A stretch of DNA of 64,000 nt, taken from Butyriboletus loyo. Taxonomy: Eukaryota > Basidiomycota > Agaricomycetes > Boletales > Boletaceae. Made by a program: the position numbers and the translations under genes. Position 1 is the stretch's first letter, and each line of letters opens with the position of its first letter. Location: assembly GCA_038093515.1 (NCBI GenBank), contig JBBPSI010000134.1:1-64000 (forward strand), in the 5' to 3' direction. The notes beneath the pieces were generated by a model that did no database searches, had not been told where the DNA came from, and saw nothing but the letters and a program-made list of their open reading frames with translations. Positions 44,386 to 56,303 of this stretch are shown in pieces.

Positions 44386-45081
44386 ATGTCTTGTTCCATT
44401 TACGCTCGTGTTTTTCTTGTCGCTCTTTGTTTCGTATCCATTGCCATCTTTTTCGAGTCTCTGCTAGCCAGAGACCTGTCAAGCCAGCTCACATCCCATG
44501 TACTCCGTCGCAGCACTCCACCACCACCTATTGACATATCTCGGACTCTGGTCCTGTCCAGCCGTGATGCGACTGTCGAAACGGACGAGTATACGACTGT
44601 CCTTTTGAGAGCGATTCGTGCGTGCCATTGTGATTTTGTCTTCCATGTTCTGACATCCAGGAACGTGTGTGATAGTCAATGCACCCCACGCTTGGGAGTT
44701 GATAGTAAAGGATATTCTTCGCTCGTTCACGTTCTGGGCTGTCGTGGGCGTGTTCACCCTATTTCGCCCCATCGAGCAGCCAGGTCTAGGTATGTTTGAC
44801 TCTGTGAACGCCATTCCGAGTCCCAGAAATGTGAATGACGTGCGTCGTACAAAGGTTTATTTATTGTCTGCCAGCATCTGTCGTGTTTCTTGTCTGGTAC
44901 GTCGCCCGTGGGTTACATTGTTCCGTCTTGATGCTGATCGATGGTCTGTCATGTAAACTGATGGTACAGCTATACGCGCACGCATCGTTTTACATGTACC
45001 GGCGACATTCATGCCTATGCGGGTCGTTCCGCCACGGCTGTTCGTCACGGCCTCGTCCACGCGCTTGTCTACACCGAGTAA
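44386..45081 (+). CDS. hypothetical small membrane or secreted protein, 164 aa, 4 exons (model tentative)
   Basis: Exons 44386-44617, 44661-44789, 44875-44896 and 44970-45081 can be joined in phase with consensus donors (GTGCGT, GTATGT, GTACGT). The product begins with a hydrophobic N-terminus (YARVFLVALCFVSIAIFFES), a Pro patch (RRSTPPPPIDISR), a middle hydrophobic segment (FTFWAVVGVFTLF) and a short third one (ASVVFLVC), ending in HAYAGRSATAVRHGLVHALV. I recognise no family. The third exon is only 22 nt and the fourth is composition-poor, so the 3' half of the model is uncertain. Confidence 0.4.
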
Positions 45082-45441
45082 ACGGTATTTCCAAGGTCAC
45101 GCACGATCGTCCAGCAGGGTGACCGAGATTGCGCTTTGACGTTGGACATCATTCACAGAAAGAATGTGGCATAACTTGAATATGGACATTTTTAATGCAG
45201 CTTCGGAGTGCCCCCCCCTTTTTTTATTTTATTTTATTTTGTCTCTTTCTCAGACAATGTGAATATGATGCATGGCGGGTATGATATAATATACGATATA
45301 TATACAGGACTATTCGCGTTCGTAGTATAAGCTTGGCGTACATATTTAACGGACAGATTTTATATATTCCGTAGTTGGCGTGGTTTCACCAGCACCTTTG
45401 ACGGATCGACGCAGAAGTAACGGGCTAGCCCGCAAAAAGTG
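45082..45441. other. spacer with low-complexity C/T run
   Basis: No gene. Contains C8T7 followed by ATTTT repeats at about 45211-45240 and A/T-rich DNA with several TATATA strings (45280-45305). Confidence 0.5.
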
Positions 45442-45481
45442 TTGTTTGGCAAAGGCTTTGAAAACAAACAAACAAACGCCC
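45442..45481 (-). repeat. copy 2 of the dispersed inverted motif (see 39297-39332)
   Basis: On the + strand TTGTTTGGCAAAGGCTTTGA then repeated AAAC units and GCCC; its reverse complement matches 39297-39332 apart from one extra GTTT unit and a CT/TC swap. It lies 57 bp before the ATG of the mitochondrial release factor gene, in the opposite orientation to copy 1 relative to the gene. Confidence 0.65.
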
Positions 45482-45538
45482 GATCTGGCGATTTGCCCTG
45501 TATTCCATGTTATATCCTTCCATTTCTTGTACAACTCA

Positions 45539-47093
45539 ATGTTGAGCGTTTTGCTACGAATACATGGACCACTGAGACGCTCTGCTCAGCATGTGCTCGT
45601 ACATTCAAATCGTGCTCAGTCCACTCTGTCCAGCGCGAATGCCGTAGACCAACTTGAAAAGGGCGGCGCGCGCATTCTTCGCGCTGTACAAAAGCGCGTC
45701 GAGACGAGAAAAGAGTTGATATCCAAGGCAAGTCACTTGAGAAACGGGCGTGTCACCGTGACTCACTCCCCAAGGAAGATATCGGAAGCCATGCCGTCTC
45801 CGGAAGACATTGCGCGCGCGCGTCATGCCAAGGAGTTGGAGCCTCTGTACGATGCGTGGACGTCGTGGGTGAAAACGAGAGAGGTCAGTCTAATTCTTCC
45901 GGTGACTCGAGATTTGTTTGTTGTACATAACGGCCTTAGTAGTCCCTGCTAGATACGCTCCCTCTCCTGAAGGACCCAGATCCGACCATGCGCTCCTTGG
46001 CCGAAGAAGAGTTCACGACGCTCAAGGAGAGCTTGTCGACGTATCTCTCGACGACGTTTCCTTCGCTGCTTGTTCCGCCCTCACAGACACGGTCGTTCTC
46101 GGCGCTGTTAGAGCTGAAGGCGGGTGTGGGGGGCTCGGAGGCGACGCTTTTCCTGATGGACCTGTTGAGGGTGTACGTTCGTCACGCCCACTTTCGAGGG
46201 TGGCGTGCGGACGTCATCCAGAGCACGGAGGTGATGGGTGGAGGCATGCGAGATGCGATTGTGGAAATCAAAGGGGATGGGGCGTATGATACGCTGCGAT
46301 GGGAGACGGGCGTCCATCGTGTACAACGAGTTCCAGCGACGGAGGCGAGTGGACGGGTGCATACGAGCACCGTCGCGATCATCGTAGGTTGGCATTCACG
46401 TTGAAGATTGTCTCATTTCTCACTGGACGTAGGTGCTTCCCCTCAGCGAAGAAGCTGAACCCACTGCGGACGATAATCTGTTCAGGATGGAAGATGTGCG
46501 GATCGAGGTGATGCGTTCACGTGGTGCAGGTGGACAGGTTCGTGTCCGTACAAGTTTGGTGTTGGGGGTCACTTATCATGCATTTTCTTAGCATGTCAAC
46601 AAGACTGAGTCGGCCGTGCGTCTGACACACGTTCCGACGGGTATCACAGTGTCGATGCAAGACGAGCGGAGTCAACACCAGGTTCGATTTGCTTCCTGGC
46701 TCTTTTTGATCGATGATATTCACGTATCCCATGTTATAGAACAAGCGCCGTGCATTCCAAGTCCTTCGTGCCCGCCTTATGGACATGAGAATTACCAGAG
46801 AAATCGCTGAGCGTCGTGCGACCCGCCAGAATCTGATCCGGACGGCCGATCGCAGCGAGAAGATTCGTACGTACAACTATGCACAGGCAAGTGGTTGGTT
46901 TTATTGCTGTCTGATGTGGTCCGGCTTGACGCCTCCATCTCTCCAGGACCGCGTCACTGATCACCGGATCGGCCTGTCGTTGATGAATCTTCAATCATTT
47001 ATGGAGGGCGATAGCGTACAGGAGTTCTTGGATGCGATGAGGCGTAATTGGGAGGAGGAGATGATGGAAGAGGCCGTCAGCGAAGCAGATTAA
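45539..47093 (+). CDS. MRF1: mitochondrial peptide chain release factor 1, 424 aa, 6 exons
   Basis: Exons 45539-45883, 45943-46383, 46433-46537, 46592-46681, 46740-46886 and 46947-47093 are in phase. The N-terminus [20 protein letters not shown] is an Arg-rich mitochondrial presequence. The class I release factor core is plain: [40 protein letters not shown], the catalytic [20 protein letters not shown] and [12 protein letters not shown]. The GGQ triplet is the last of its exon, so an intron interrupts the catalytic loop between GGQ and HVNK. It recognises UAA/UAG on the mitoribosome and hydrolyses peptidyl-tRNA. Length matches yeast Mrf1 (413 aa). Intron 5 starts with GC (CAG|GCAAGT), a near-perfect GC-AG donor. 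A copy of the 36-40 bp dispersed motif lies just upstream. Confidence 0.94.
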
Positions 47094-47993
47094 ATGTATG
47101 CCTCGTCCTGTGACCTTTAAAATACGTGCAAGTTTTGCATACCACAGTCGTTCAGTTCAATAGTGACATATCACAATGGCGGGGATTGCTTGCGAAATAC
47201 AGGGAACGCTTTGAGGTATGCGTTTCTCGAGCCCAAGGACACTGGAAATAGCAATGTCGGTATCCAAACTTGGGCTTGATGTTTAATCACACTGGTGAGC
47301 TTCCCCTCCATTCATCTGAGCACAGCTTTGGCGCTCTGTACCATCCATGGGTAATTATTGACTGGTGGCTCTTGGTATGGTCCTTCGTCGCTGTCCTGAT
47401 TTGCCGCGAGGAGCTCCTTCTTTAGGACGCACTCAAGTTCCACCGCTGATCAGTCCTAGTCAGGCCCATCAGCAAGCTTGGACACCTGATCACTCTTCTA
47501 CTTATCACAGATACCTTTTTTTTTCTGTCCGTCTTCGTGTTCCTATTACCAGGGTCATTGCAGCACCGTGCGGGATCACCGGTCACCCCAAACGTTTTCG
47601 ACCCCTACTTTGGTCGTGAGATTTCCTTTTCATCAGACTCGCAAATGATAAGAAGAACGGCTTCGTAGAGTCCGAGATGCCTTCCTTTAACATGCCTTCC
47701 TGCGTAGAGGCGAGGAATCGCCATCTGAATATGGATTTGGAGAGCAACCCCAATTCCTCCATTATGCGCTGGATGCCAAGCTGTGCTCACATGCAGTGCT
47801 AATGCAAATTATTCACTCAACAAGTTTAAACAATGCCAGAATGAAGCGTTCGCGTCGTCTGACGCGAAACTCACCGACACCTGGCGACACGAGTTCATTC
47901 GGGTTCGAGTCATGGCCTATGACAGGCTTGTCGATCGGTGATTGACAGCCACAGAGACAGATGTCCTGACCCGTAAGTAGTATACACACATAG
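47094..47993. other. convergent spacer, no supported gene
   Basis: About 0.9 kb between the stop codons of the release factor and SPX-RING genes. A 61-codon minus-strand frame at 47790-47605 and an 84-codon plus frame at 47365-47619 overlap each other's complement and show no recognisable domain. Confidence 0.45.
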
Positions 47994-49792
47994 TTACATG
48001 ATCCGACAGGCGCGTGTGTCGGAGATACCGAGCTCTTCCAGTTGTTCTTGATTCACTTCCTGTTCGTTGACACGCAGTTTTTCTCGAGACTCGATCGGGA
48101 ACCAGTCCGCCATAAAGTTGAGCAGCCCATAATCGACGTTTGCTACGTGAATCGGAGCGTGAGAGGTCGCGCAAGAGAGAACGAACGTGTGCTCACATGG
48201 GTTTGCTTGCAGAACCGTTGGTGCGCGACACAGTGGACAGCTCGCCATGCCACGTTTCTGCATTTTTGCGAGACATCTGGGTTGTCGACGAGATGGTTAG
48301 ATGCGTGGCAGGGCGACGATGGGCGGTGGGAGTAGTCACCTAACGCAGAAGAAATGACTGCAGCAAAGTCTGATTGGCCTGAATGCGATAGAGGTGCAGA
48401 TGAGGCACGAGTAATCGTCAATGACAGGTATGATCGGTAAAAGAACCTCGCCAATGGCTTGCACGAGAAGCCTCGATAGAGATTTCGAAGGACGGGTGAT
48501 CGACGTTGCTTGATGTGAGGAAGACGCGGATGTGAACGCATCCCGACCCGGAAGATAAGGGGGAACCGGAAGCATAGTACGTTTAGCGTACTTCTTGAGG
48601 ATCTTGCGGGTCGCTTCCGAATTCGCAAGTTCGAACTATATTTGAATTCGTCAATGTTGGCGTGATGAAGCGAGTCAAGGAGTCAGGGAATGCTAGATAC
48701 CTTTTCCACGCCTAGAATGAACAGGTTCAATCTCAAGAATACGTCCAGGCCTTCTCTGCTTCCGGGAAGGATCAGAGACGCTTTCTCCTCTTGGACGAGT
48801 CCTTCGAATAACTTGAGTCGCTCCTCCATCCCTTCGATGCTTCTTTCACCCCGGGTTGACTGTCTGACACTATCGAAGACTTCTGTTTCGGTGTAGATGC
48901 GGAAGATCTCGCGCCAGGTGTACAGATCTGACTTGCCTCCCGAACTGGGACGCAAGGATATTGCATTATCGGCCGTGAATGAATAAGCTGAGAATGAACG
49001 GGGAGCAGAGGATGATGCCGGACGGGCCGTCGAAGAGATCGACCCCGAGAGCGTAGTAAGGGTCGAATTGAAGCCGTCATGTAAAACGTCCAAGTGATCA
49101 GAGAGGGAAGAAAGGGTAGACGTTAGGAGTTGAAAGAACGCAGTGTCGGATGGGAGAGGGATGATCAAATCTGGGAAATAGTCACTGAACGACAGCGGTC
49201 AGCTATGCGTGCGACCAAGGTAAAGCAGAAGCGTACGGATTATCAAGCGAGAGCGATTCGTCTCCAGACATCATGGGATGATGAAGTAGTGCTCGCCCGA
49301 TAGAGCTGAGTGATTGTTCTGGAACGAGAAGATCGACATGGTAGATAGGTTGTGCCGTTGAATGAGTGTGCCCAGCGCTGTCAGAAGGGTCCTGATGCGA
49401 CGAGAGTCGAAGTCTTGGCTCGAGCACAGATGCGTTCAAGGCGATCTCATAAACGATGGTACGTTTTCTTGATCCGTCTAACCCGCTTTCGGGGTCCAAT
49501 ATGGTGAGAGCCGAAATCTCCTGTTCCTCGAGATCTGCGGGCCCATCACCTGTATTTCTGTGCTCGTGCAAGGACTGAAGGACTGAAGGACCAAGCCCCA
49601 GAGAGTCGAGCTCGGACACGGTTTGGTTGATCAGCTTTTTCAGCTAAAAGTCGAGTGTTTCAGGATCAGGTCCGACCTGAAGCGAGCGAATCACCAATCA
49701 ATGGCGCGCACCTTGCGGTATTCAAAGGCATTATTTCTGAATTCAGGTGGAAGGGTGATGAGCAATTGGGAGTAAGTTTTTGAAAAATGCAT
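47994..49792 (-). CDS. SPX-domain RING-finger protein (putative E3 ubiquitin ligase, RING-14/NLA type), 498 aa, 6 exons
   Basis: Exons 49792-49712, 49643-49237, 49184-48701, 48635-48340, 48276-48197 and 48142-47994 are in phase. The N-terminus MHFSKTYSQLLITLPPEFRN with YRKLKKLINQ is the SPX start, with the Lys surface that binds inositol pyrophosphates. The SPX ends at LANSEATRKILKKYAKRT after a long serine-rich insert. A C3HC4 RING follows: DYSCLICTSIAFRPIRLCCS, HFFCVRCLAKMQKRG, SCPLCRAP. The tail NVDYGLLNFMADWFPIESRE is shared by fungal RING-14 proteins. By analogy with plant NLA it may couple phosphate status to ubiquitination of membrane transporters; this is inference. Removing intron 5 (donor GTGAGC at 48196) was preferred over reading through because it gives the family-like ANPSNVDYGLL. 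Confidence 0.9.
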
Positions 49793-50177
49793 TTCTTCGC
49801 GGCAAAGAGCATCGCACCCAAGTCATATGGACTCCGTTGAGACGGGTGACATCAGGCACGTCAAGTTTCAGGCCTCAGGCTTCGGCCGACAGGTAACGAT
49901 ACGTATCTGCAAGCTAGCTCATCCTCGGTACATGCTAGAGTATGTTGCTCGCAAACGAACCAAGTATCTATAACCGAGAAAACAAATGGGCGGCATCTGC
50001 ATTAATTATAAAGTCGCCAGCTTTAATTAAACGGTGCCAAACATACCTCTTTTTGGAAGGTGGCCATGTGTTGTATGTACTCGCTTTGCAATCTCGTTGC
50101 AGGACCACCACCGCCAACTTACCTCCTCCTTTGTATTGGACCATCTTGTGGAACACCTCGCCCGTGCAGTGGACGAT
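49793..50177. promoter_or_regulatory. divergent intergenic region, SPX-RING / CSC1-like channel
   Basis: About 385 bp between two divergent start codons, hence a shared promoter region. It contains TTAATTAA-type A/T strings near 50002-50031 but no clear TATA box. Open frames here are not supported as genes. Confidence 0.45.
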
Positions 50178-53100
50178 ATGGATCCTGAGCTTCCGCCCGG
50201 TTCACCTCCAACTCGTGAGTATCTCAACGTCATGGTCTCCACATGCTCATGCCCCCACAGACAAATTCGAAGGCCCTTGGTTCACGACTCAAATATTACT
50301 TGCATCATCTATCGGAATTGTCTCTTTTTTACTATTTTCTTACTATCGCCCCCGATGCCCGCTGCTCTTCGCGCCTCGCACGAAGCTGAAAGGTACTCGC
50401 ACGACACTTGTCCCATCTCCTGAACTCACCCTCGTTTGCAGACTTCTCCCCTCATGAAGCTCACGCACGCTCCGCGTTCTTTGGTTGGATCATGCCGACG
50501 TTGAGGACATCCGAGTACACGATTCTGCAAATAGTTGGGCTAGATGCTGCAGTGGTAAGTCTGCCTCCTGGCGGTCAATCATGCAGCCCCATAGCTCCCA
50601 TCCACAGCTACTAGGGTTTTTCAAAACATCTTTCTATCTATTCTCTGTATGCTCTCTCTTTGCCGTCACGGTTTTAATGCCCATCAATTGGACGGTATGT
50701 GGTGGCACATGACTTGATCTCGTGTCCAGCTCACTGCTATCAGCACAATATTGGAATAGGCGGGGGTTCTGACGACGATGACAGTGATTGGCCCCAATGG
50801 ACATTTTCCAGTGGCGACAATAATCCTCCCAGCCATGATTGGCTTGACCTAATCAGCGACGCGAACTCCTACCTCACAGTACACTTCCTCTTCACGTATC
50901 TCTTCACCATCCTCGCCCTTCGTTTCCTATACAAGAATTACCAGCGTTATATCCGCTCACGCCAACTGTTCTCGCTGGAACTGGTGCATTCCATCCCCGG
51001 GCGCACTGTCATGATCACCTCTCTACCACTCTATTTGCGTTCGGAACGTGCACTTGCGGAGTATTTTGAGAACATCGGATTAAGCGTAGAGAGTGTTTCG
51101 GTTTGTAGAGAGGTCGGGACACTACAGGTTCTCTTGGATCAACGTACGAAGGCACTGCTGAAATTGGAGAACGAGTGGACAAAGTATGTGGGCAACCCTA
51201 GTGTCGTGGAGTCCTACGATCCTTCGGAGAACGTGATCCCGCAGTCGAGTGACGCCGAACCGTCCGTGTTGGAAAGTCAGCACGCCAGGTTTGTAGTCCC
51301 GCATCGCAAGCGTCCTACACTTCGTCCTGGATGGTTTTCCCCCAAAGTTGATGCGCTGGAGTATTTCGAAGCTAGGTTCAAGGAAGCAGATGATAAGGTA
51401 AAGAGGTGGCGGCGAATTGGAAAAACCAAGTCTACCCATGTTGCCTTTGTCACATTCGAGAAGATGTCCAGTGCAGTAAGATCGTTGCTTGTTATCGCAG
51501 TTGTTGTGTCAAACCTTCTTTCATTTAGCAAATCGCAGTGCAAACGGCGCACTCGCCGGATTCATGGGAGATAAAGACTCACCCAGCTCCGGAACCACGG
51601 GAGATCGTCTGGTCGAATATCGAACATACCCCAGGATCACTGCTTTGTCGAGAGCTCCTAGTGCTCGCAGCTGTCGGGTTGTTGATGTTCTTCTGGATAT
51701 TCCCCATCACTGCTCTTGCCAGTTTACTCAGTTACAAGGAAATCAAGAAAGTGATGCCCTGGCTGGGAATAATAATCGACAGCAATGTCAAAATTCGAGC
51801 TATTGTGCAAAACTCACTTCCATCCGTTGCCATGATCACGCTCAATGCCCTGTTGCCCTTCATCCTGGAAGGTGAGGTGGGAACAAGAGGGAATACAACT
51901 GTTCATTGACTCCATATCTCTTAGGTTTGACCTACGCTCAGGGTTATAGGGCCCGTAGTTTGATCGAGTACTCAGTGCTGCGGAAGTGAGTACTAACGGC
52001 TACATGGGAGTCAATCAAGCTCATATCAAATCAAGATACTTTCTCTTCCTGCTCATCAACGTGGTGTTCATTTTTCTCTTAGCTAGCACCTATTGGCAGC
52101 TTGTGAGAGATTTAGCGAACTCACCCGCCAAGATTCCCGAGAAGCTGGCACAAGCATTGCAGCAAGGACGTGCCAAGTGAGTTGTACGCAACCAAGATTG
52201 TCTCCGCGAATAACGTCGTTTTCAGGCACTTCTTCTTGTCCTATGTCGTTCTGCAAGGTTGCACTCCACATCCGTAACCATACGATTGACTGATAGTTAA
52301 ACCAGGGTTTGGCATCATGCCTTTGCAATTGCTCAACCTCGGGGTGTTGATTCCTCGCATGATCTTCCGGATTTTTTGGACACGAACCCCCCGAGGTACG
52401 TACAGTTCTTATTCCTTCGCTCTATAACTCTTATATCCGTATAGACTTTGCCGAGCTGAATGCTCCTCCAATGATAAATTATGGCATCGTATACCCCCAA
52501 GCAATTATTATCTTCGTCATCACTATCCTATACAGTGTAGTACAACCACTCATCGTCATTTTCGGTGCCATCTACTTTGGGGTAGCATATATCGTCTACA
52601 AGTACAAGCTTTTATTCGGTAAGTCAACGTATTGCATTTCGATGAGGATCATCAAATAAAACCGCGTTTACAGTGTTTTACAAGCCTTACGAGTCGCGAG
52701 GCCAGGCTTGGCCGCTGACCTTTGTACGACTGATTTGGGGAATCATCATTTTCCAAATCTTCATGATTGGTATCCTCACCTTACGGCAGTGCTACATCAT
52801 GTCCTCTCTTCTCGTACCGCTCGTCCTGGTGACTGCTGCATGGTCTTGGTACATTCACAAGACCTTCCGACCATTGAGTAACGCGGTATGTCTAAGTTCC
52901 GTGTGCGAGGTGGAGAGGGGAGAAGAGGCCGCGGATATAGTGAGGTTGAGGGAAGGACATCCAGTGACTTGGTCGCAGAGGTACGATGGAATTGATTTAT
53001 TTTTCGAGTACTGACGCGTGCTTGTAGTAATCTAAGTCGCAGGAAATACGCTCAAAATGACGAGACGTTGTACGTTGCTCCTGAGGATGAGAGGACAGAC

Positions 53101-53867
53101 TACGTGAGAGTCCTCTCCTGTTCGACATCGCGTCTTCTGACATTCGGTACAGTCACAACCACCGATGGCAAACTGGTACAATGGGGTTCTGAAGTAAGTC
53201 GATCTCGGCTCTGGTCCGGTGATTCGCGTTGAACCGAGGCATCAGCACTGGCAAACGACGCTACGGGCATCCTGCGTTTACTGGTGTTCTCCCAGAACCC
53301 TGGCTCCCGCTGAAAAAGGGGCAAATGCTTATGAATGGCCATCGCAATGGCTTGATGAGGATCCCTTTTGATTCAACCCATGGGATTGTGCTCAGTCTCA
53401 GTAACCGCTACAGCATGTTGCGGAAGAAGGTCACCCGACGTTCGCGCACCACTGCCAATGGCGACGAGAGCAACGAGATAGGTAGTCCGCGCGAGGTACA
53501 TCCTCTCGTGTCCGATACGCACGCCTCAAACCCATGGGCAGAGGGTGACGCTGGCCCCTCGCACGCGCAGAATCGCATTCACCATCGTCTCAGCTTTGAT
53601 CCTGGGTCCGGCGTGATCATGTTACCCGAAGGGGACGACTGGCTCATAGACATGGACGACGACGACGACGACGACGACTCGTCTGACGAGTACGGTAATA
53701 CGACGCCGCCGTCGGGAGAGGTGGCGAGCAATGCATCACAGGAAGATCTTGCCCATCCCCTGTCTTCTTCCACGCCCGCATCACCGAAACGGCGTTACGG
53801 CACGTATTATCATCACCCCGAACGTCGTAGACCCACGATTCCCGGGGCGTTTCCTTCCGGATCCTAG
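50178..53867 (+). CDS. CSC1/OSCA/TMEM63-like calcium-permeable cation channel (DUF221), 995 aa, 15 exons
   Basis: Exons 50178-50214, 50261-50392, 50442-50554, 50608-50694, 50744-51475, 51529-51871, 51925-51985, 52036-52176, 52226-52257, 52306-52395, 52445-52618, 52674-52980, 53028-53103, 53153-53193 and 53246-53867 are in phase. N-terminal helix (TTQILLASSIGIVSFLLFSY), then YYRPRCPLLFAPRTKLK and FFGWIMPTLRTSEYTILQIV (typical late-exocytosis/N-terminal segment), a cytosolic domain (RTVMITSLPLYLRSERALAE, RPGWFSPKVDALEYFEARFK, THVAFVTFEKMSSAQIAVQT) and the multi-helix pore region (PREIVWSNI, LGLLMFFWIFPI-like, TYAQGYRARSLIEYSVL, INYGIVYPQAIIIFVITILY). The C-terminus has YGHPAFTGVLPEPWLP, then a disordered acidic tail with seven consecutive Asp (53655-53681 region). 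Family members are osmo- or mechanosensitive cation channels at the plasma membrane. Which compartment applies here is not determinable. Confidence 0.93.
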
Positions 53868-54412
53868 CTAGACACATTTTCTTTAGTCCGCTTTTTATAT
53901 TACGTAGGTCAGTTACGCGCACATGGGGCACTGACATTTTCGTTTCTATGAAGTTTGACCGAGGAGCATGCACGATAACAGCGGGGATCGATCGTGTCGT
54001 CGCGCAGTTATAGCCACATTGTCTGATATTGTTATCCTCGATCCTTCATGCATTGATATAATCGTCTCATATTCTGCGTCAAGAAAGAATCCGCAGTTAT
54101 CATCGCTCAACGAGTACTTGGAATTGGTCATAATGCATAGGACTTTGAGAGCAACATAGGCACTTGTAGGTCTCTTTTTACTGCCCAAAGCCTACTGACA
54201 ATGCGCTTTTATACACATCATGACCGATTTCACAGTGGTCGCTTGAATGGAGGTTGGGAGTCAGTTGGCACCACATCACTACTCATGAACAGTCGCAATT
54301 AAGATTAAGCAGACGAAGGTATATAAACGACGATCTAGGGTATTCCATTCGCTGCGTATAGTATCCATCATGCACCTCGCAGCTCCAATCCGACACAACA
54401 GGATGGACAAAT
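53868..54412. other. convergent 3' spacer, nothing recognised
   Basis: About 545 bp between the stops of the channel gene and the sphingolipid methyltransferase gene. It should hold both 3' UTRs; no gene or repeat seen. Confidence 0.5.
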
Positions 54413-56085
54413 TTACTCGATGGACACCCAGTCTCTACCATCACGTTGCCTGTTGTGGATCGAAGCATGCGAAGGAACTCCGTTGATACGATGATACGCG
54501 TTAAGGTTCTTGTGCAAGGTCAACTGGAAGACGGAGGCAGAACCTTGACGCGAAATGATGGTTGAGTAGGCAAGGAAGAATACCCAGATACGGTACCACC
54601 TGGCGATGGAGAAAATATCAACATCATTTCGTGCGGGCAGAATGATGGAATGACTAACCGTTCACCGTACTTCTCGACAACATTGTCCTTGTTTCTCACC
54701 CAGTTAAGGTACCATTTCCAGATAGTGGCCGAATAGTGGACACCAAGAACATCGATGTTCTTCACCTCGAAACCAGCAGCCTCGACCTGGTTAACTACCC
54801 AGCCAAGGGAACAGGAGGCATCTGCACCGGGGAAGACGTATTTGTTCATAAAGAGACCCCTGCAGTGCAGATGGTGAGACTGTATCTCATCCATCAACGT
54901 CATTTAGACCTTACCAGATGAGATCCTCGTACTGCCAAGAGGGGCGAATACCAGCGACTTGAAAGACGAAAATACCATCATCGTCCAGCAGGTCGTACAT
55001 CTGCCTCATGAAAGCACTATAGCGCCTGATTCCTACATGTTCGGCCATCTCCAAGCTAACGATCTTGGTGAAGTGACCAGGCCCGCCAGGAATTTCACGG
55101 TAATCCATGCACAGAATTCTTGCCTTGTCTGGTGTGACACCGTTTTGTTTGATCCGCTCGTTACCGAATTTAGTCTGGTTCTTTCCGAGAGTGATACCAG
55201 TGACATCACATCCATAGTTTTTCGCGGCGAATGCGGACAACGTACCCCAACCACAGCCAACATCGAGCAGACGGTCAGTGGGTTGAAGGTTGAGCTTAGA
55301 ACAGACGAGGGCGAGCTTGTTATCTTGGAGTTGCTCAAGAGTCTCCGCCTCCTCCAGGGTAGAAACGACACCTGAGGTGTAGATCATGCGAGGCCCGAGG
55401 AACCTAGGGGTATAGCTCGATGAAAGGACAACAAAAACATCATGGGCGGACAAACCATTCATAGAAGTCGTCACCCCTGTCATAATGATCACGGACCTGT
55501 TCTTCGTCCTGACTCTGGGAATGAACGATGACTTCGGGCAAGAGGTTCATGAAGACGTATTTGAAGAGCTCCGGTGTGAAGACCATCTTTGCCCAGTCGT
55601 GCCGTTGTTCCATGATGTCAAGCACGTCACCTGTAGAGAATGAGCGAATAATCACGAGGGACTAGATAACGAGACGCACCGTTGAAGTCAATCTTTCCCT
55701 CAAAGTACGCGTCATGGAACACCTGCATGGGGATTTTTTCCTTGCCATGATAAAGCGCCTTGAGCTCCGGGTCGTTGATAGTAATGTACTCTTCAATTTC
55801 CTTTGAAGGGAGGATGACCTTTTGGTTCTTGCGTTTCCCGTACATGGAGGCGACTGTCCAGTACGCGACAGTAATGGGAATACCGAGAATAACAACAAGG
55901 AAGATGTAGGTCTTGAGTCCGCCACGATTGACAATGGGAGTGACGCGTTTCAAGATGTAAGGAACACCGAGGACGAGAGCAGCAAGGTGCACATTGGAGA
56001 AGTAGCCATTGCCCTCGGCAAGACTGACAAGAGGTGCGTTTTTGATGGCAGGTGTGATGGTAACACGAACTGGAGAGAAAGACAT
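54413..56085 (-). CDS. sphingolipid C9-methyltransferase, 485 aa, 5 exons
   Basis: Exons 56085-55680, 55630-55456, 55403-54915, 54859-54659 and 54599-54413 are in phase. Two N-terminal membrane segments (VHLAALVLGVPYI; TYIFLVVILGIPITVAYWTV) precede a cyclopropane-fatty-acid-synthase-type domain: DHYDRGDDFYEWFLGPRMIY, SAM motif LLDVGCGWGTLSAFAAKNYG, VTGITLGKNQ, IVSLEMAEHVGIRRY, DDDGIFVFQVAG and NKYVFPGADASCSLGWVVNQ. This is the fungal C9-methyltransferase layout. It adds the methyl branch at C9 of delta4,8-sphingadienine in glucosylceramide, acting at ER membranes; loss in other fungi impairs hyphal growth and alters sensitivity to plant defensins. The donor GTTTGT at 55455 was chosen because it alone yields EWFLGPRM. 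Divergent from the YIF1 gene (about 220 bp between starts). Confidence 0.94.
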
Positions 56086-56303
56086 GACGACACGTGCACG
56101 ATGGGGTACACGACGCCGGGGAGTAGAAAGAGTGGATGAACGAACAAGTTAAAGAAAGGCGGAGTAAGTTGTATGTCTTTTTTATGCGGTCCTAATATTC
56201 TAAGCGGTGTTTGGCCATGTTTGGCTCAATTCCTATGTGTCGCGCCTACTCATCGAGCTCGTCGCCGACATCGACCTTCACGTTCCACAACGGCAGCCGT
56301 GCA

